In this document: piece by piece, positions 37,870 through 49,750 of the stretch
Layout of the letters: each line of letters opens with the position of its first letter
Numbering within the stretch: position 1 is the first letter of the stretch
NCBI GenBank assembly: GCA_028023455.1
Contig: JAQFVV010000072.1
Coordinates: forward strand, 2,004,501-2,068,500
Length of the DNA: 64,000 bases
From: Epiperipatus broadwayi
Lineage: Eukaryota > Onychophora > Udeonychophora > Euonychophora > Peripatidae
Direction: 5' to 3'
Program-made: the position numbers and the translations under genes
Notes under the pieces: model-generated
Databases searched by the model: none
Told to the model about the DNA's origin: nothing
What the model saw: only the letters and a program-made list of their open reading frames with translations

Positions 37870-38400
37870 ATGAAATTAGTATTGATGTCTTAAAAGAGAA
37901 GCATGTGAAGAAATGGAAAACCATTTGCATGAATTTATGGAAAAGACAGTTGCTTGATAATGATGTTTACAAAAGATGATTTTAAAAAAGTTATTATAAA
38001 TTATAAACTTATCAATATTTGATACAGATTGGAAGTGTTTGAAATGTGGACATGGAAAAGAATAGAAAAAAATCAGTTGGATGAATAAAATATATAAAGT
38101 TTTTAAATGAGTAAATGGAAAAAAAAGATTGGGAAATCAGAAAGAGAAACTTGATTGGACATATATTAAAAAGAAAGTATAGTTTAATGAAAGATTTTTG
38201 GAGGGAAAGGTGAGTGAAAGCAAGAAAAAAGACTGGAAAAGAGTGACACTGTTGGATGACATAAGAAATGGGAGGAGCAACATGGAATTGAAGAGCTGGG
38301 CAATGAACAGAATGGAAAAAATGGATGAATTGATGACGTGACTACTCTCTGGACCTGTCCATAGGATGAAATACTATTGAGATCATAAAAAGGTTGACAT
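37870..38400 (+). pseudogene. LINE ORF2 C-terminal fragment
   Basis: Plus-strand translation gives LEVFEMWTWKRIEKISW, then KEKLDWTYIKKKV and KRVTLLDDIRNGRSNMELK. This matches the C-terminus of the LINE at 43845-45010 (FEMWSRRKMEKM, KEKLDWIYIKKEK, RMTLLEDIRNERDMWN). Frameshifts and stops interrupt it. 5' truncation is usual for LINE copies. Confidence 0.7.
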
Positions 38401-38663
38401 TGTTAGGAGCAGACCAACAATAAAAGAATCTCAGATACAAATAAATTACATTCTGAATGATGAAAAGCAACATAAAATACATTTCTCAATGTAAAAGCAG
38501 AGCTTTTTACTCTATTTTAGTCACCTATTATAAAATTCAGTAATCAATGGAAACCGAATATCAATGTGCTACAATAAATCTCAATTCCCAGAGATTAGAT
38601 TCTGGCTTTTTTCTCTTCCACATTGAGTATTTAGGATTCAATGCCGAATTTATGATCTTAAGG

Positions 38664-39170
38664 CAGTGGTCTCCAAACTTTTTGTGTTCGAGCTCCTCCC
38701 CCTTTGCACCCCCTCTTCTAATTTTTAGAACATTCCCCTCTTTTCTTCTATAGCGTAAGCTTGTGGTTAAAACACCTGTAGAGGTCCCTACTATCGCATT
38801 TTATACGCATATTGTCGAGGTTATAGCCTCAGTAAATATTACTTACGTAATCAATGTGCGTTTAATAAATTTATAATTACAACATTCTAATTTTATAAAT
38901 ACTGTTGTAATTACAATTTTGTATCAGTAGATTATAAAATATATACTACACAGCACTTATCTCGCTCATGTTATTAACATGACTGGTAGCTGCTGAGGGC
39001 TTGTGCATTGTTGGATCATTTTCCTAGAAAACGATCGCTCATGTTGTCAGTAGGAATGGGACAAAAGTTTTTTAAGCATTGATGAATAATTTTCTTTAAA
39101 AAATGATTTGAATTTGTATATTTGGTAAAAGTACACCCCCCCCCACACACACACAATTTGGAAAACACTG
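38664..39170. mobile_element. Non-autonomous hAT element (MITE-like)
   Basis: Ends cagtggtctccaaacttttt on the left and, complemented, cagtgttttccaaattgtgt on the right form hAT-type terminal inverted repeats about 20 bp long. The 8-bp flanks tcttaagg and ttgtgagg agree at 5 of 8 bases, consistent with a decayed target duplication. No ORF. A C run and (AC)n sit near the right end. Confidence 0.65.
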
Positions 39171-41172
39171 TTGTGAGGTATTCTACCATTTCTCCAACTT
39201 AAGCAAGATAGCAAAATACACTAATAATAAATCTGCATAAACAATTTGTACACCAATCAATATCTGAAAGCAATTACTAAACACACATATATTGGTATCA
39301 AATGTGAACTTTAAGCAAGGAATATTAAACAGCAATGTATAGCATAAAAGCTTACACTAAAATAAAGTGGACTTGTTAATAAATAATCATTGTTAATAAA
39401 ATAATTAATTACTGAAATAATTTTCTATTGAAACCTTATCTAAAAAACAATATGCTATTACAGCATAAGTTATAAAAATAGTTACTTCTGATAAATTGGA
39501 AAAAAAAAAATACTGTTTTACCCGTTAAAGATGTAACATAGATTTTAAGTACTTAACATGCGAGATTACTATCTCTGGGTTGCACGTAAAATAAACCATA
39601 TATATTTTATCAGTATAACTTCATATCGAAAATAAAATATACTAAAAAAAATGGTAGTAATGTCTACCTATTTATTTACCATAAAACATTTAAAATATTA
39701 CATAATAAATTGCAAAACCTCTATATATTACATTATAAAAAAAAAAAAAAAAGTTTACTAAACTTTTTTTTTTTTTTAAAAATCGTAGTTCTTTGGCAGA
39801 ATGCCTCTCTTGCAGAGCCATCTGATCAGATAAAGTTCTTTACTCATAGTCCAAAAAAATATAAGACGTTGAAATAGAAACTTTTTTTTTTTAATGAAAA
39901 AAATTTTTTTTAGCAGTTGTTGCACAAAATATACAAAAAAAAAAAAACTACAGTGGAAGTGAAGCTTAATTTACAATTTAATTATAACGAAGATTTGGAA
40001 CAAAGGCAAATATCACAGCAACGACAATAGACATGAATATTATGAAAGTATAAATATGAAATCAGCTAGATAGCGCATTGAAGATTTGTATGTTTTCCTA
40101 AAATTTTAATATTCAACCGCGGTTATATTTAAGATGAGTAAATACAAAATTCCATTATAATTTCTTTAAGAGCACACATTTTAAAAGATTAACTTTATGT
40201 TCAGGATGCTGAGAAAAATTATCAAGTGGTTTCCATAACTTTATCATATTAATTTTAAATAGTTTAGTTTCTTTTCAAATATATAGCATATCAATCCTTT
40301 TTCCAAATGATTGTAAATTATCATAATGACAAAATTAATACTGTATATTAACAGTTCTAACTTTTAACTTCAGTTGTTGTATTTTTTTTTAAAAACATCT
40401 CTTTAAATGCACATGCTATCAACTTTTTCTTAAACGATTATAAAGTAATTGAATTGATGAATGAACTATATAATAGTTCCCTTATAAACAGATGCAAATG
40501 ATATAATAACTTTTTTTTAAAAAAATACGTAAATGACAGAACAAAATCTTGGAGAGTTCTTCTAAATTATCAATTAGTTCATACTAGAATTTTCTCTTCT
40601 TTTTATACAAAAGGAATATTATTAAATAAAAACAAAGATGTAAATAATTTGTTTCGACATTAAAAATGTTCATCTTTCTGGGTTTAGATAAATTACTAGG
40701 TTCCATGATCAATTGATTTAACTTTGTTATTTTTTGTTTTAAAATGAAATATTTTAAATTCTTTAGAACGCTGGTCTTATAACTAGAAAAATTCATAACT
40801 TTAAAAAACATAGAAACATAATGTCTTAAAATATATTTACCCTTTCATTGTATAACCAAGAGAATATAATCAGTTTACTACTGCTTTTTTTTTTTAAAAA
40901 AATAGCGTTATAAAAATTTTAGTACTAATAACTCTGATTCCCTCCGTTTTTTTTCTGTAAAAGCAGACGATCGATGACTGACCAAAACAGAATCAACCCG
41001 CTATTTTTTTTTTTAAGCCACATGAAACACGTGGTCATCAAAGTTATTTGAAATCTAATACATAACAGTTTAATAAATCAAAATCATAAATAATAAACAA
41101 AATTTACCAACCCTAATCATTTGTAAATTATAATTAAGATGCCATTATATATTTATTGAATGAATCAATTTA
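39171..41172. other. AT-rich sequence, homopolymers, no gene
   Basis: Several A or T runs occur (for example 39738-39753 and 39765-39778). No coding sequence or transposon boundary was recognised. Confidence 0.55.
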
Positions 41173-41334
41173 TCAGAAGTATTAAACTGAAACACACAGA
41201 CTTATTATATACCTGTGTCTACATATGTAATATATAGGGTATATGAGCACAGACTTTCACATGACCCACCACTCTCCACTCTATCTAATAACACTGATAC
41301 ACTTAAACACATATATGTTGAAAAGATAAATAAT

Positions 41335-41380
41335 CACCACTACACGTATTTCATGCTAAACCAGCAATCATCAGTTGGTC
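41335..41380 (-). ncRNA. Hammerhead ribozyme-like motif, left arm (family i)
   Basis: Minus strand: gaccaa, CTGATGA (41374-41368), helix II TGCT/AGCA with a ggttt loop, GAAA (41352-41349), tacgtgta, then gtggtg. Helix I can form ACCA/TGGT, with a mismatch at its first position. All main core elements are present in order and spacing. Confidence 0.55.
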
Positions 41381-41840
41381 CAGATTACCATTTCTACACA
41401 TATATGCTGTAAGTGCTCAGATATATATTAAGATAGCCAATCCTCATACTTTAATGGACAGGTTTCAATCTATTCCACACTCTAACTCTTCAACCGTCCA
41501 TCCAATTAAAAATCTGATGATGGAATGCTGAAAGCCACCCTGAGGCCAAGATTCTTGTCACACCCATGTTGATCTAAGATCAAGCCCGCCCATCCCTTGT
41601 ACATGTATTAAATGGATTATGTCCTGTACATGAGGAGTCAAATTGACCTTAGGTCAACATGGGTGTGATAAGAATCTCAGCCTCAGGGTGGCCTTTGAGC
41701 ATTCCATCATCAGATTTTTAATTGGATGGATGGTTGAAGAGTTAGAGTGTGGAATAGATTGAAACCTGTCCATTAAAATATGAGGATTAGCTATCTTAAT
41801 ATATATCTTATAGCATATATGTGTAGAGATGGTGTAATCT

Positions 41841-41886
41841 GGACCAACTGATGATTGCTGGTTTAACATGAAATATGTCTATTGGT
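41841..41886 (+). ncRNA. Hammerhead ribozyme-like motif, right arm (family i)
   Basis: Plus strand: accaa, CTGATGA (41848-41854), helix II region 41855-41869, GAAA (41870-41873), a short helix III ending in UA, then ttggt. Helix I is five perfect pairs (ACCAA/TTGGT). Helix II has one change relative to the left arm (TTAACA against TTAGCA), and helix III is weak. Confidence 0.55.
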
Positions 41887-41982
41887 GATTATTTATCATT
41901 TCAACATATATGTGTTCAAGTGTATCAGTGTTATGAGATAGTGTGGAGAGTGGTGGGTCATGTAAAAGTCAGAAGTATTAAA

Positions 41983-43844
41983 ATAATATTATTTTACTCA
42001 TTAACTGACTGAAATTTATATCAATTTTCTTTAAATATTAGACCGCTGGAAAAAAAGAAAGAAACCAAGAATACTTGCATGCATATTATTTTTTTACATA
42101 CACACACCTTATGTAACTTTCTTTGCTCATGACTACTCCTAATTTTTATAAATATCCTTAAGACAAACTATATACTCACTAACAGTATCAATAATTTATT
42201 TAAATAACTGACTTTCATTTATAACTCTAATAATACTACTGTAATTACTTATTTATTTATTTTTACCATTATTCAGAATTAAATACAGTTTATTACATTT
42301 TTAAAATTATATTAACTTGCTATTATAACAATATTTTATTTAGATTAGTCTGCCATTTTTAAAACATGATATTGCATTGAAATAATATATTCACTAACTA
42401 CATAAACCATAGTTAAGCATATTATTGCTTTTATTTTATTTTTTTATTTCTTAAAGAATAACATCAATTTCATGTATAAATAATATTAATTGAAACCAAG
42501 TACCCAAACACTGGGTACAAATATATATGTGTGCATGTATGTGCACACATTCAATTATGAAACATGTTCTCTTCTCTTAAGGCAAGGTGAGCTAATTAAG
42601 CAAAACATTTTATAAATAAATGTTACATTGTAATATATATATTTACATACTCACACTTCTACTTTGTGAGATTAATATTAAAGTTAACTGCAATAAAAGA
42701 AAGATTAAACATATTAATACTTGAGACAAAACACATTATTATATTTAATTATTAGCAATGCACTTTTAATAGTGATTATCAACCAAAGTTTATATATATA
42801 TAAAATCCATGTGAATGTTTGTCCATAAGGCTGTCACATGTTTCCCGTAAATGTATGTTTGTCCACAAGGCTATCATATAATCAAATGCACAACCAATGA
42901 AAAAAACTATTACATTTGTCTGTAAATAGTTATATATAACTAAACCATAATTTATATTATGAGCATTTTATGCAAAGGAAGTAATTCCAGCTTTTATATT
43001 TAATAATCCATAATTTTTATTATGAAACATATTTTATGTGAAGGAAGTACTTTTGCAATTAATAAATGTAATTATTTTATGAAGCAGTTGTCCATAATGC
43101 TGTTAAATTCACATATCAAATATAACAGGTATATTTAAAAATTCAAATTTAGCTTTATTAATAGTTTTCTGTATCAATTCAGCTGATTACACAAAACTAT
43201 TAATAAAGCTAAATGTATTAATATCTTGCTGGGTATATTTCTGAAGTATACCAAACAGGCAGAGTTGTTCCAAACATTTTTTTTCCAACTGTGAATTTCT
43301 CACATTTATTTACATAATATTAAAGTCTTTTATTTAATTTACATTAAAGCTTAAAAAAATTTGTTAAAGCAAAACCAATGGCCAGAAAGCTGGGTACAGT
43401 CTGATATCAGTTATAAAATATACGTACATTCATTGAATCAATAAAATGTCTATTATCATTTTAATGTTTGTATAACAATATATATATATGTCAGTATGTC
43501 TGTTGAACATTCAAATTTGCATAGATCCAAATATATTTATATAACTACACACTAGACACATGATTATCAATATAACTTCCCGTATAAATATTAATTCCAT
43601 CCATCAAAAAATAATAAATAACTTCTTTAACAATTTTTTTTTTCTTTATTTCAATATTATTATTGGCCAACGTTTTACACACACACACACACACATATAA
43701 AATATTTTCTATGTAAATATTTATATATTTGCAAATAAGTAGATATAAAATAGAATTTTCATTTAAAAACTTTTGATCAAAAAAAAAAAAAAAACCTTTA
43801 AACTTAGTTCTATTTAAATGTACAAGAAATGGAGAAAACTACTG
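41983..43844. other. AT-rich sequence with small repeats, no gene
   Basis: A tandem pair of tgtttgtccayaaggct blocks lies near 42817-42880. A perfect 22-bp hairpin (tttagctttattaatagttt and complement) lies at 43146-43216. (CA)n is near 43677-43695. No coding sequence. Confidence 0.5.
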
Positions 43845-45010
43845 TGCAATTTGACATATAATAGGGGAATGTGGCCTGAAGATTTCTTGAGGACTACAAT
43901 AATCCAATTTTTAAAAAGAAGAAAGCTGTTAGATGTGAAGAGTATAGGACAATAAATTTGTTATCTCATACTTCAAAAATATTATTGATGATTTTAACAA
44001 AAGTTATGGGAAGATAGAATATTATATTGGAAAAGAATAATTTACTTTTCAGAGGGAAATTTACAGGAGATGCTATTGGTGTTGTTAGAACAATTGCAGA
44101 GATAAATTGAAAAAGGTAAAGAAATCAGTATATGTTTTGTACATTTGGAAAAAAAAACATTTGATGGAGTAATCTAGAATAAACTTATGACCATCTTAAG
44201 GAATAAAAAACTATTTTGGAAAGAGAGAACATTGATTTGGAATACATATACTGAGCAAAGAATAAGAATCAAACTGAAGATGTGAATATAGAAAAAGAAG
44301 TTAGACAAGGATCCCTATGCTTTTTAATATTTATTTAGAAGACATGTTAATATTTAGAATGTGGAGAAGCTAATATTGGAGGAAGAATAATAAACTGTGA
44401 CAGTTAATGTTGAGAAAACCAAGTGTTTATGAATAGGGAAGAATATTAAAAGACTACAAGTTAAAATTCATAATAATATAGTTCAACAGGTAAATGAATT
44501 TAGATATTTGGGTAGTTGGTTGGGTGAGGATGAAAGAAGTTAAAAGAAGCCTAGTAAGGAGGCATTTATTAAAAAAAAAATTGTAGTAGGCTTTTGAAGA
44601 GAAAATTAAATAGAAGATTAATTAAATACTATTGATGAGTGTGCTATTGTATGGTTGTGAAATGTGGACAATGAATAAAAAAAAATAGAACATTGGAAGC
44701 CTTTGAGATGTGGTCAAGGAGAAAGATGGAAAAAATGGTTTTAGAAAAAGTAAATGAAAAAAGAAGACTGATTGAGGAAATCAGAAATAAAGAGAAATTG
44801 GATTGGATATATATCAAGAAAGAAAAATAATTTAATGAAATATGTTTTTGAAGGAATGGTGAATGGAAACAAGAAGAGAGATGAAAAAGAATGACTTTGC
44901 TGGAAGATATAAGAAATGAAAGAGATATGTGGAATTGAAGATCCGGAAAATGAAGAGAGTGGATTGGAGAAGTGGAGAAACTGTCTAGACAAAACCCTAT
45001 TGATGATCAC
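43845..45010 (+). pseudogene. LINE reverse transcriptase pseudogene
   Basis: Translation across frames gives the standard LINE order. EYRTINLLSHTSKILLMIL is followed by FRGKFTGDAIGVVRTIAEI (fingers/palm) and a decayed FCTFGKKN block in place of the FVDLEKAFD motif. EKEVRQGSLCFLIFI corresponds to the RQGCPLSPLLFN motif. The ending is MWSRRKMEKM and LDWIYIKKEK. Many stops are present. The 38 kb fragment is the same family; the 50-52 kb LINE is another. Confidence 0.8.
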
Positions 45011-45203
45011 GGTGATATAATTATCAAATATGCACTCAGATATAAGTAATATATCCAAAACATGCATACAGACACACTAAAAAGACAAATAACAAAATAA
45101 TCAAATCATGCATAAGCATGCAAATAAATTTACCAATTATCAAATTAATGCATGAGAATATAGTACTTCATCCTGGAACTGGGAACTCTTTAGGTGACCA
45201 AGG

Positions 45204-46415
45204 CTATATGACAGGAATCCCCAACCTTTTTGCACTTAAGAACACATTCTATAATGCCGGCCAGGTAGTGGGCACCATTTATTTTTTCAATGTAAATTTA
45301 TAGTTGGATATTGTTAATAATACACATGATGTACAAAAAAATATTTATTTCAAAAATAAAATTTTAACATATAATCAACGTTTATACTTTTATGTAAATT
45401 ACTAAATTATATATAATATTGCAAGTCAATGTGATCTTTGGCACTGCACTTCATTGGCAATTGCTTCATATTTAGGGGAGTATGATGATATCTCCAAATC
45501 ACTCTTTAATTGAGTTTGCAAGTCTTTTGAAATGTTGTGTTTTCTTCTTGTGACAGTGTTATCAGAACAACTGTAAGTCTTGTATTGCTGACATAATCTC
45601 ATGTTTGTTGGAAAATCCCTCAAATAAACAATTGGCACCAGTCAGAAATGCTTCTTTTAACAATTCCCCATCCTGGAAAGGCTTTTTTTTCTTTGCGAGC
45701 ATGTGAGAAATTTTCAAAGAAGCAATAGTGGCATTTTTAGATTTTACCACAGACCAAGTGAAAACTGACTGTTTGGCAGACAGGTTTGATTTTAGTTGAG
45801 ATATTTTCTTCTTTCTTAATTCAGATTTAAGTGGATAGCTAATATTAAAAGTGGAATGGGTTGTCTGGAAGTAACATTCAATTTGTTTTTTCGCCACCGC
45901 AACACTACTGCCGCACAACAAACAAACATATTTATCTTTAATATTGATGAAACAATGTGATTCTTCCCAGTCAGTTATTAAAATTATAGGTTCTTTGTCT
46001 TTTACTCATTTTGGGATTAGAATTTTTGAAATTTGATCTTTGAAACATAAAGGATAATTCAATTTATTCTGAATCCGACTCCGACTTAGCATTTCTCAAA
46101 ATGGCGAACTTGTATGTGCAGATACAATTTATAAACATGCGCAAAGAAGAGAGATTGGTGTCTGTGTTAACTTTACTTATTCTGTGCTAGTGCAGTGCGC
46201 AGAGAAAGACCACACTTTTTCGCTGTAAAAGTAGAGTATGCCCTACAATTTGATTACAATATAATACAATAATTTATAAGAAATTTTAAAAATTAAATTC
46301 ATTTGTATCAGATAAATAATTTTTTATCATGTTTGGATAGTGGCAGGCAAATGCAAAATGGTCTGTGGGTGCCATGGTGCCCGCAGGCATAGGGTTGGAG
46401 ACCCCTGCTATATGA
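45204..46415 (-). mobile_element. hAT element with exact 8-bp target duplication, internally deleted
   Basis: The 8-bp repeat ctatatga at 45204-45211 and 46408-46415 flanks 45212-46407 (1196 bp). Ends are caggaatccccaaccttttt on the left and, complemented, caggggtctccaaccctatg on the right. The inside keeps the 5' part of a transposase on the minus strand; the catalytic and C-terminal parts are deleted. Both ends are intact, so it may have moved in trans. Confidence 0.9.
45426..45921 (-). pseudogene. hAT transposase N-terminal fragment (GTF2IRD2/ZBED-like)
   Basis: Two overlapping frames make one coding run. 45921-45562 gives LCGSSVAVAKKQIECYFQTT (remnant BED finger), then LKISHMLAKKKKPFQDGELL and NKHEIMSAIQDLQL. 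After a frameshift near 45600 it continues as NTVTRRKHNISKDLQTQLKS. The fragment ends before the LDESTD catalytic region, and nothing of the dimerisation domain remains. It belongs to the same broad family as the transposon at 5.1-7.1 kb, but the sequence differs clearly. Confidence 0.85.
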
Positions 46416-46502
46416 CATCAATCCTATTTCATACATCAACACAGTAATGTAAAACATTGAAACTAAAAAAATTCTATTCAAGAATGAACATATAAGATGT
46501 TA

Positions 46503-46550
46503 CCTGTGCTGCATCTCCTGGATCAACTAAGGAGTTAATGTGGGTTACCA
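46503..46550 (-). CDS. Candidate 48-bp exon (weak)
   Basis: The minus strand shows ttattag, then an in-frame 16-codon segment LVTHINSLVDPGDAAQ, then CAG|GTAACA, a good splice donor. Only this frame is open, and an in-frame stop sits just upstream at the acceptor. It is GC-richer than its surroundings. The acceptor lacks a pyrimidine tract and I do not recognise the peptide. It could belong to the same minus-strand gene as the FERM exon at 55 kb, but that is conjecture. Confidence 0.3.
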
Positions 46551-47620
46551 GCTAATAATGTTTCTCACTTTTGTGCTGTTCGATTAACCAGCTTTGATGT
46601 ATATATGAAAATGTAACATTAAATGGCAGAAAAAAGTACTGCATTTTTAGAGTTATTAACACTTTCCATGAGGAATATTTTAATATTAGAATACATAAAT
46701 AAAAACTATACACTTCTAAAATGCAATCGTCCTAAAATTTGATTAATGAGTTACTGACATAAAACGAACGGCATTATATATATATAAGTGAAGACAGTAT
46801 AGTCTCACAAATACTAATGACTAATATTGTATACAAAAAAAAAAAAAAAATCCCAATAAAGAAGCTGTCTATATACAGAACATATTCATAATGTGATTAA
46901 ATTAAAATTCAACTTTCCATAGGAATTCAGATTAAAAATTGGTGCCCATTCATATTTAAAGCGGATAGTAGTAGTAAGGCAGCAGTAGTTATAAATGATC
47001 AAGTTTGGGTAGTACGGAGCAAGAGCTATTCAAGTAATACCAGTAGACCCTTTCAAGAAGGGAAAAGTGGAAAATTACCATCCTTGCAATGAGCAAAGCA
47101 AATTAGACATGTCAATTTTATGAAATGTTACATATGATCCAAATTCGTGAGGTATGCAAAAGAACAATAGTTATTCACGTGATGCCATTGTGCCCTTACA
47201 ATGATCACCGTTTGCGATGATGACTTTTCGATCTATTTAACACATAACTGTTTGTTTCTTTTAAAAAAAGGTTCTTCCCATAAAATAACTGTCTAAAACA
47301 TTATCATTAATAAAAATTACGAAGTGAAATGGTAATATTAATTTTACTAGCATATAGAAAATGGTGTTTATTAAACATATATGTTAATGAATACTTATAT
47401 ATTACATTTAATATATATAGATACACAATTCACCTCTTGCGATTTTCATCTTAGAAAAAGAAATTCCTGCATTTATTGCTTTTGTTCTATTGTTCATTCA
47501 AGCATATGTTACAGAAAATAACTGTAAGCTGCATTTAATGACAAATAGGATTAATTTTTAAAGCAATAAATAAAAAATGCCATTAGAATAAAAACACCTT
47601 TGTAACTGCTAAAAGTGTTC
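46551..47620. other. AT-rich sequence, no supported gene
   Basis: A somewhat GC-richer patch near 46970-47100 has open frames but no recognisable protein. Confidence 0.45.
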
Positions 47621-47715
47621 TGCATGGTTTGGGGCAGTGGTAGAGAGGCCAACTCTGGAACACAAAAATTTATAGATCGTGTCCCAATTCAATTATTCCT
47701 AATGCTCCAACTTCT
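47621..47715 (+). repeat. tRNA-like SINE fragment, Gly-type head
   Basis: ggggcagtggtagagaggcc is the A-box region and atcgtgtcccaattc occupies the B-box position. It is related to the copy at 35781-35880. Degenerate. Confidence 0.5.
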
Positions 47716-48430
47716 GCAGAGCAATAACCATTGCTTTTCTTGCTTTTTTTTTAATTGCTAAAATTGATTCGCTGAAACAATGTTTAATTTGCCTATTAAA
47801 TCGTAGATAATATTTTAATACTAATTAAACATTATGTATTTAGAATTTTCTTTCATTATCAAATCAAATTAACATATTAAACGTACACACACCAAATTCT
47901 ATTAGTCCGCATTGATAAAAATTGATTAATTAAAGGAACAATTTTTTTTTAAAAAAACATTGTTTTTAGCAATTATTCTTAGCTTATTTCCAAATTTTAT
48001 CTTCATATTTTATAAGATCTTTGTTGAACATTGTTAAGCTCTGCAGTATTTGGTGCAAAGAAGATTGACAGAACTCTAGATCTCAAAGTCCATGATGCAT
48101 CCCCAGTTCTATTTCAACTTCCTGTGAATTAGCAGTCAATAAATCAATTGTTTTGTTAATAAAATTATGATTATATAAAAATGTATAAAAAATGAATCTT
48201 AATAATTACCCTGAAATTAATTAGTAAAATATCATTACATCAACCATTTGATTTTTTTTTAATACATCAGATTGGCAAATTTGAACAATTTCGAGAAAAT
48301 CAAACAAATAATTATAATTCGGGGGGGGGGGGTTAAAAAATACTCCTATATTTGATTTTAAAAAGATTATTAATTAAAAAAAAAGAAGATAAATTTAAAT
48401 TTACTGCTTACATTTGCTCCACAGTACATA
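47716..48430. other. AT-rich sequence, no gene
   Basis: A run of about 12 G lies at 48319-48331. No coding or transposon signals. Confidence 0.5.
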
Positions 48431-48989
48431 TAGCATAGTATTAAAACAGGCAAAACTCTCAATACAGTAATGCCATTCTGTGTTAACCAGAGTAATCAAT
48501 GGATACCACAAGGCTTGTACATAAAATCCCTATCTAATGCCTACTCGTCCAATATCCCCAGACTAGTTTCTAGCTTGTGGCTTTCGTCAGTGAGGAGCCT
48601 TGGATCTGAGAGCATTGCACTTAGATCTTATGATTTAATGCAACCCTCCAGCAGCCACCTTTTATCTCAACTACAAAACTATAAGAATAAAATTGAAAAT
48701 ACAATAATATTTTCAATCCAAGCTCATTAGCTTATAGTCATATAGGTCTGAACTCAGTTCAGTACCCATACATTTTAGTATCTTTTGTTCTTTAATAACC
48801 ATAGCCACCACTATACTATTAGGCAGGATTGTTGTTAAACCATTAAACATTACGTGATCACCATTTCTTATGCTTGCTCATAATTGAGTGGAACTACTGT
48901 ATGGAGAGCTTTGCCTGTTTTAATAACAGTTACAAGCAAGCATAAGAAATGTTGATCATGTGATGTTTAGTGGTTTAGCATAGTATTAA
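48431..48989 (-). mobile_element. Hammerhead-bearing inverted-repeat element with 14-bp target duplication (family ii)
   Basis: The direct repeat tagcatagtattaa at 48431-48444 and 48976-48989 flanks 48445-48975. The ends contain inverted copies of aacaggcaaaactctc. The right end folds back further: ttcttatgcttgctcat near 48867 and its complement near 48938. On the minus strand a tRNA-like stretch (48659-48600) precedes the hammerhead core, followed by a tail shared with 12074-12230 and 27915-28130. No gene; the plus frame 48470-48730 is incidental. Confidence 0.75.
48556..48595 (-). ncRNA. Hammerhead ribozyme-like motif (family ii, best preserved)
   Basis: Minus strand: helix I strand CCTCA (48595-48591), core CTGACGA (48590-48584), helix II AGC/GCT with cacaa loop (48583-48571, first pair A-A mismatched), core GAAAC (48570-48566), a minimal helix III, the GTC triplet (48563-48561) and TGGGG (48560-48556). 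CCTCA/TGGGG gives five pairs, one of them G-U. This is the type I layout known from Penelope-like elements, with a very short helix III. Order, spacing and pairing all fit. Confidence 0.65.
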
Positions 48990-49657
48990 CTGAACAAAAT
49001 TAAATTAATATTTAAAATATGGGTGAGGGGAGAGAGGGGTGAAGAAGATTGTAGAATAGTAGAAACATTGACATTATAGAATTAAATAAACTTTGACAAA
49101 ATTAAGAATTAAAAAAGACGTAATTAATTAATTATTGATCCAAATTAAACCTAACATATTGGTGAAGATTGCTTAAAGAAAAAATAATCTTTAAAGTGAA
49201 ATAAAATAAATAAATACATTTAAACTCATTACTTACATTTATCTAATTACAAAAAAAATTTTGCTTCAACATTTCATCAAGAAAAGGCTGCTTTGTGTAT
49301 TTGGTTTTCTCATACTATAATTTTTCTTTCATGAAATGAAAACCCAGAAATTTTTGATCTGTGACAAAGTACATTTATCCAACTCTTTGATTAAATCACC
49401 AAAAAATTTTATGATGTGACACAAATTATGGTCTTTGAGCATACAGCGAAAGTAAAAATGCCCAGAAATGATAAGCTTTCATTGTTCAAGTATTTTTAAT
49501 TGTCAGTTGTTTTGAGGGCAAACTTTTAACATAGAATTTGCAAACTTTCCATAAATGAATACATTATGGAAATTGTAACCTCTGTATGCTAGAATTTTTC
49601 AAATCTGAGGGTTTTGAAATAATAGAATTGTAAATTTAAAATTGGAAACCCATAGAA
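48990..49657. other. AT-rich sequence, no gene
   Basis: Minus-strand translation near 49270-49460 has stretches such as ELDKCTLSQIKNFWVF that look protein-like but are unrecognised and uninterrupted only briefly. Confidence 0.4.
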
Positions 49658-49750
49658 CGTTGGTGGCCTAGTGGTTAGCCTAGCTGCCTTGGCAAGCAGT
49701 TGGCTTGGGTTTGCTCCCTGGTCAATTCATTTGACATATGGAAAAAAAAT
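49658..49750 (+). mobile_element. tRNA-derived SINE, family A
   Basis: Starts cgttggtggcctagtggtta (A box), has gggtttgctccctgg (B box) and a tail gacatatgg followed by an A run. It matches 29050-29142 and 58121-58225. Confidence 0.75.

Larger units (their letters stand above)
41173..41982. mobile_element. Foldback element with 14-bp target duplication and hammerhead in each arm
   Basis: The direct repeat tcagaagtattaaa at 41173-41186 and 41969-41982 flanks a 782-bp insertion (41187-41968). It consists of two inverted arms of about 330 bp, visible for example as acaggtttcaatctattcca near 41458 and its complement near 41750. The central loop is about 41577-41645. Each arm is a family i repeat unit (see 3090-3440 and 63465-63605), and each carries a hammerhead-like core. 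No ORF of its own. Confidence 0.85.
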
